From positions 62,001-126,000 of the forward strand of contig JAEZTB010000058.1 of assembly GCA_023443745.1 (NCBI GenBank): DNA of 64,000 nucleotides, in the 5' to 3' direction. A program made the translations under genes and the position numbers. Positions 60,403 to 64,000 of the stretch are shown one piece after another. This DNA comes from Bacillota bacterium (GTDB taxonomy: Bacteria; Bacillota; Clostridia; DSM-8532). Position 1 is the stretch's first letter. Every line of letters starts with the position of its first letter. The notes under the pieces are model-generated. The model had not been told where the DNA came from, ran no database searches, and saw only the letters and a program-made list of their open reading frames with translations.

Positions 60403-61413
60403 TTAGTCGACGTATGGTTTTGTTGTGTCAATAATGACAGCATTGTTCTTTGCATCCCATTCTACACCGAAGTTAAATAATTTTCCTATATCTCTTAGTT
60501 TAAAATAATTATATCCCGCAATACCATACGCTGTTAACTCAATTTCCGTACCGTCTGCAAGAATCTTTGCAGCGTTAGTCTGAGCATCCTTTTCGGTGAA
60601 ATTTGCGGATACGACAAGTTCTCCTCCGGCAACGGTATACGCTTTGCCTGAAGTAAGCTGAATTGCATTATTCGCAGCATCCCATGCAACATCGAACTGT
60701 TTTGTAGTACCACTAACAGCCATAGCAAGATCACGCAGCTTAAAATAGTTAAATCCATTAATTCCATAAGCTTCAAAGGATATAGCCTTTCCATCTACCA
60801 GAACCTTGGATGGAGTGGGCTTAACCTTTACTGTCTCAGGCTGGGTAGGCTGGGGCACAGGAGTTGTTGATGGCTTGGGTTCGGGAGTTGTTGACGGCTT
60901 GGGTTCAGCTGTCGCTTCACCTGTAATATGTATTAAAACATCTGCACCCTCTGCTGCTTCAGGGGCAGCACTTACAATATAATATCCAGGCTTGGTTAAA
61001 GTAGCTTTGTTACCTGATGCATACAAGACGATATCTTCAGGTGGCTGAGTGTACATGTCATATATTTTATCACTGTCATAGTATCTATACTTCATAACAT
61101 CAAACTTTATGGACTCGTCAAAATCGCCCCATTGAACCCCATCGCTTACAACCTTAGAGTCTATAAAGTATGATATAAACTCTCTGCAGATATCATCACC
61201 GTAGATTGTTACAGTTACAGGAGATTGTGCTACAAATAGCGGAAAATATCCTGCTTGCTTTACTTCGGTAACATTAGTAACTGTTAAGTAGCCACCTTTG
61301 CTATCAGCAATTTCGACCCGCTTTTGCTCTGCTGCAAATCCTGCCAGTGTATTCACTGACAATAACAATGCAATTGCTATTAGAATTGAAGCAATTCTGG
61401 ATGCTTTCTTCAT
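60403..61413 (-). CDS. Secreted protein with two copper-amine-oxidase-N-like stalk repeats
   Basis: A 336-residue exported protein. A signal peptide (1-28) precedes a domain of ~130 residues with no assignment. A linker of repeated EPKPSTTP units (about 172-200) follows, then two stalk repeats, each with YGINGFNYFKLRDLA or YGIAGYNYFKLRDIG and an ending of VAWDAANNAIQL or VEWDAKNNAVII. Such stalks occur on clostridial surface proteins and probably bind wall components. GGAGGAAAAAAACC precedes the ATG. It has its own promoter and terminator. Confidence 0.87.
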   Translation of the reverse strand: MKKASRIASILIAIALLLSVNTLAGFAAEQKRVEIADSKGGYLTVTNVTEVKQAGYFPLFVAQSPVTVTIYGDDICREFISYFIDSKVVSDGVQWGDFDESIKFDVMKYRYYDSDKIYDMYTQPPEDIVLYASGNKATLTKPGYYIVSAAPEAAEGADVLIHITGEATAEPKPSTTPEPKPSTTPVPQPTQPETVKVKPTPSKVLVDGKAISFEAYGINGFNYFKLRDLAMAVSGTTKQFDVAWDAANNAIQLTSGKAYTVAGGELVVSANFTEKDAQTNAAKILADGTEIELTAYGIAGYNYFKLRDIGKLFNFGVEWDAKNNAVIIDTTKPYVD

Positions 61414-61475
61414 GGTTTTTTTCCTCCATCAAAATAAAATTTTGCGAGCACTATGCACTCTTTGTATTAAGGATA

Positions 61476-61503
61476 ATTATACCATGAGGTCGACAATATT
61501 CAA
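61476..61503 (-). promoter_or_regulatory. Promoter of the stalk-protein gene
   Basis: On the minus strand TTGAAT (61498-61503), a 16-bp spacer and TATAAT (61476-61481). Confidence 0.72.
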
Positions 61504-61587
61504 CATTTTCTTCTATTTGAAATATTAATGGGGATATCTCATATTCAGTAAAATCCGGATTCATCTGCTTATATCACGACAACTGTT

Positions 61588-61626
61588 AATAGAAAAAGAT
61601 GCTAAGACTTGTGTCCTAGCATCTTT
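61588..61626 (-). terminator. Rho-independent terminator of the two-component operon
   Basis: AAAGATGCTAAGAC (61595-61608) pairs with GTCCTAGCATCTTT (61613-61626) with one wobble, and on the minus strand a T tract follows. It ends the LDCC-regulator-kinase operon. Confidence 0.82.
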
Positions 61627-61646
61627 CTGTATAAGCTCGATAATTA

Positions 61647-63041
61647 TTAGTTTTTATCTTTTGGCAATAAAATAATGAATTCTGTACCTATCCCCACATC
61701 GCTATGCACTTCTATGGTACCTTTGTGGGCAGTTACAATGGCTTTGGCTATGGTCAGTCCGATACCGGATCCGCCGGTGATTCGGTTTCTTGATTTATCT
61801 GCCCTATAGAATCTTTCAAAGATATAGGGCAGATCCTCTTTAGGAATTCCTTGTCCATTATCTCTAATGATGACTTCCACTGTATCTTCTGCACCCTTAA
61901 CACGTACGTCAACCTTTCCGCCTTGGGGAGTGTACTTCTGTGCATTAGATAAAAGGTTAACCAGCACCTGACTGATCTTGTCCCTATCGGCGGAAAGCTC
62001 CTGACTTTCGCCTGAAACTGTGACATCTATGTTTTTGTTCAAAAATGCTTTTTCGAAGTTCTGGAGTAATCGCTTAATCAGTTCTGTTACATCAAAATGA
62101 ACTGTATTTAATACGAGGTTCTCGCTTTCATACCGGGCAAGCTCTTCCATGTTACCTACCATTTTGCTGATCCTTACAATCTCGTCATGACAGCTTAAAA
62201 GCCTCTCTGCATCAGGCTCCCAGATGCCGTCGATCATAGCTTCCATATGGCTTTGCAATGTTGCAAGGGGTGTCCGCAGCTCATGGGCCAGATCACCCGT
62301 AAGCCTTTTTCTTAAGCTTTCCTGTTTTCCCAGGGTCTCGCCCAGGTTGTTGATAGTTGTCGTCAATTGACTTATTTCCCTTGTACCTGAATCATCCGGT
62401 ATCTTGTCGGTATAATAACCCTTTTCAATAGACTGAGCGGATCGGATTACCTTTGAAATAGGTGCGCTCACGCGCCTTGCCACGATATTACCGATGATAA
62501 GAGCAAAAGCCAGCGAAAATATGCCCGCGCCTAATAGGAGGTTGTTCAAGGTATTGATAAAGGCCAAATCATTATCACTTAAATAATAAGGGCCGTAGGA
62601 CCCGATCTCTGCAACTCCAACCTTGCTTAGCTTATGATACAGAGTGTAGGGAATTTCGGTATATGAGCCCTTGATGTTGGGGTAACGGACGCTTACATTA
62701 TGGGCCATCTGTTCGATAATCCTCTGGCACATACCGTTATTATGCTCGGTAGCATCCCATATGGTTTCTCCCAATTGATCCTTGACCTTCATGATGAGCC
62801 CATTTTCAAGAGCACTGACGCCTATGGCTTCAATCATGTCATAATTCCATTCACCATTTTCACTGTACTGAGCGGATAATTGCGTCACAATTTGCCTATT
62901 TTTCTGTTCCTGGTTTTCCTTCACATACTCTCTAAAATGCTTATCGAAAAAAAAGTTAGCAAGGGCACTTATTAAAAGCACGCACAAAACGATAACCATC
63001 ATATAGGAAAGTGAAAGCTTCGATTTTAAACTGATTCTCAT
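61647..63041 (-). CDS. Membrane sensor histidine kinase
   Basis: A 464-residue kinase. Helices at about 8-30 and 160-182 enclose a sensor of ~130 residues, followed by a HAMP linker, the dimerisation box DLAHELRTPLATL near residue 253 with the phosphoacceptor His, and a GHKL ATPase with DNGQGIP and GGSGIGLTIA. The ATG at 63041 follows AGAAGG by nine bases; a TTG at 63092 overlaps the regulator gene and is less likely. Signal unknown. It works with the response regulator just upstream. Confidence 0.92.
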   Translation of the reverse strand: MRISLKSKLSLSYMMVIVLCVLLISALANFFFDKHFREYVKENQEQKNRQIVTQLSAQYSENGEWNYDMIEAIGVSALENGLIMKVKDQLGETIWDATEHNNGMCQRIIEQMAHNVSVRYPNIKGSYTEIPYTLYHKLSKVGVAEIGSYGPYYLSDNDLAFINTLNNLLLGAGIFSLAFALIIGNIVARRVSAPISKVIRSAQSIEKGYYTDKIPDDSGTREISQLTTTINNLGETLGKQESLRKRLTGDLAHELRTPLATLQSHMEAMIDGIWEPDAERLLSCHDEIVRISKMVGNMEELARYESENLVLNTVHFDVTELIKRLLQNFEKAFLNKNIDVTVSGESQELSADRDKISQVLVNLLSNAQKYTPQGGKVDVRVKGAEDTVEVIIRDNGQGIPKEDLPYIFERFYRADKSRNRITGGSGIGLTIAKAIVTAHKGTIEVHSDVGIGTEFIILLPKDKN

Positions 63042-63069
63042 ACCCGGGTACCTTCTTTTGAAAAAAGCA

Positions 63070-63774
63070 TTAAATTGTTTCCTCTCCTCCAAATCGATAC
63101 CCTATTCCATGGACTGTTAGAATATAGGTTGGTGATCTGGAGTCTGACTCAATTTTTTGTCTGATATTTTTAATATGTGTATCCACTGTCCGGTCAAAGC
63201 CTTCGAAATCATCTCCAAGGGCCACATGAATGAGTTCTTCCCGAGTAAATGTCTTTTGCGGGTACTTAATGAGCGTCAAGAGTATTCTGTATTCCTTTGG
63301 CGTCAAATTAATAATATTTCCCTGTTTTCTGACCTCGTGCTTCAAATCATCTATGACAAGATCATCTTGATTAAAGGATAGGCTATTGAAAAGCATGGAA
63401 TGGTCCGAAACTCTCCGAAGGACGGCCATAACTCTTGCAACCAACTGTTTGGGGCTGAAAGGCTTCGTGATATAATCATCCGCTCCTATATCAAGCCCCC
63501 TAAGGATATCTTCCTCTTCAACCTTTGCCGTCAGCATGATAATGGGAACCTTGGACTCCCTTCTGATTTTTCTGCAAATATCTTCACCTGTTATATCAGG
63601 AAGCATTAAATCAAGAATAACCAGCGACGGTTCTACCCTCTCAAACATCTGAAGGGCCTGTTTCCCGGCGTAAGCAGTGTAAACCTCATAGCCGCTATGC
63701 TCCAGATAGGACTTAATAACTTCTACGATCTTTTGCTCGTCGTCGACAACAAGTATTTTCCTTGCGTTGTTCAT
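63070..63774 (-). CDS. OmpR-family response regulator
   Basis: A 234-residue regulator. The receiver has VVDDEQ near residue 9, phosphoacceptor Asp in LVILDLMLPD near residue 55, and Lys in ITKPFSP near 105. The winged-helix C-terminus includes LTPKEYRILL and TVDTHIKNIRQKIE and ends in GIGYRFGGEE. GGGGAGGCCCATGGCAGG precedes the ATG. It is cotranscribed with the kinase, overlapping the TTG alternative of that gene, and with the LDCC microprotein. Confidence 0.93.
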   Translation of the reverse strand: MNNARKILVVDDEQKIVEVIKSYLEHSGYEVYTAYAGKQALQMFERVEPSLVILDLMLPDITGEDICRKIRRESKVPIIMLTAKVEEEDILRGLDIGADDYITKPFSPKQLVARVMAVLRRVSDHSMLFNSLSFNQDDLVIDDLKHEVRKQGNIINLTPKEYRILLTLIKYPQKTFTREELIHVALGDDFEGFDRTVDTHIKNIRQKIESDSRSPTYILTVHGIGYRFGGEETI

Positions 63775-63797
63775 CCTGCCATGGGCCTCCCCAAAGA

Positions 63798-63935
63798 TTA
63801 TCTTGCTTTTTCTTTTTGCTTGCTGTTAAGCTGGCAGCAGTCGAGTCTTCCGTTTCCAAAGGCTTTCTCATTATCTTTGGCCATCTTCTCCAGAAAATCC
63901 TGCCATGCTTTTTTTATTCTTACCCATAATGACAT
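63798..63935 (-). CDS. LDCC-motif small protein, putative metal binding
   Basis: A 45-residue protein. The ATG at 63933-63935 follows AAGGGAGATGATAGG, a good ribosome site. It begins MSLWVRIKKAWQDFLEKM, an amphipathic helix, then carries NEKAFGNGRLDCCQLN, the LDCCxLN pattern of a clostridial family of presumed metal-binding microproteins. It lies 24 bp before the response regulator on the same strand, so it probably opens that operon. The family role is unproven. Bases 63936-64000 hold only its leader. Confidence 0.8.
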   Translation of the reverse strand: MSLWVRIKKAWQDFLEKMAKDNEKAFGNGRLDCCQLNSKQKEKAR

Positions 63936-64000
63936 CCTATCATCTCCCTTAAGATTTCTCAATCAATATAAAGCCTCCAAGGTATGGAGTAAATCAAAGA

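Noticed and set aside
1..64000. CRISPR array, prophage or restriction-modification system
   Set aside because: No regularly spaced repeats, phage structural genes, integrase or restriction genes were seen; the only mobile gene is the IS110 transposase.

Overview
This window comes from a Gram-positive, probably anaerobic, low-to-mid GC member of the Bacillota, class Clostridia. The evidence is strong Shine-Dalgarno sites with frequent GTG/TTG starts, a T-box leader, the pairs trmK-nif3 and alr-endoA, CdaA/CdaR/DarA (c-di-AMP), SLH-domain surface proteins, a VanW protein and a Cys-type sulfatase. Genus cannot be fixed from the sequence alone.

Layout. 1-4.8 kb: the end of a GH3 glycosidase, a TGS-domain nucleoside kinase and a THUMP rRNA methyltransferase. 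4.8-11 kb: class A PBP (minus strand), tyrS, tRNA-Asn and a CAT-anticodon tRNA, trmK and nif3. 11-12.6 kb: a His-rich YmaF protein and a HAD phosphatase. 12.7-17.5 kb: an operon of sulfatase, TetR regulator, GPH symporter and GH1 glycosidase behind one strong promoter with a near-palindromic operator; it looks like a unit for importing and dismantling a sulfated glycoside. 17.5-19.8 kb: threonine T-box and thrS. 19.9-21.4 kb: a MerR-RDD membrane fusion regulator with its own MerR-type promoter. 21.5-33.4 kb: holA, then a Pho box and pstS-pstC-pstA-pstB-phoU-phoB, then cdaA-cdaR, a flavoprotein and a PhoR-like kinase, so c-di-AMP synthesis sits inside the phosphate cluster. 33.4-40 kb: an amidohydrolase, rqcH (minus), a 30-residue membrane microprotein, cvpA, an unknown gene, a DMT transporter and an AraC/GyrI-like regulator.

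40-48.7 kb is a cell-surface block: a secreted repeat protein, an SLH protein, a CtpA-type protease, a TagA glycosyltransferase, an SLH-like exported flavoprotein and a small exported protein. 48.7-53.3 kb (minus) carries endoA (MazF-like, without a visible antitoxin), alr, nnr, a coiled-coil protein and a NUDIX hydrolase. 53.5-58.2 kb (plus) carries vanW, an RluA-type pseudouridine synthase, darA, an MFS transporter and a cupin. 58.3-64 kb (minus) carries a receiver-only protein, an IS110-family element with inverted repeats near both ends, a secreted copper-amine-oxidase-like stalk protein, and a two-component system preceded by a 45-residue LDCC-motif protein.

Most of the window is core chromosome. 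The less ordinary signals are the MerR-RDD sensor with its 19-bp-spacer promoter, the IS110-type element with possible guide-RNA regions, a small family of intergenic repeats sharing TTTCGAACGGG and CTTCGTAATAA cores, a MITE-like 138-bp element, and two microproteins. No CRISPR array, prophage or restriction system was seen.
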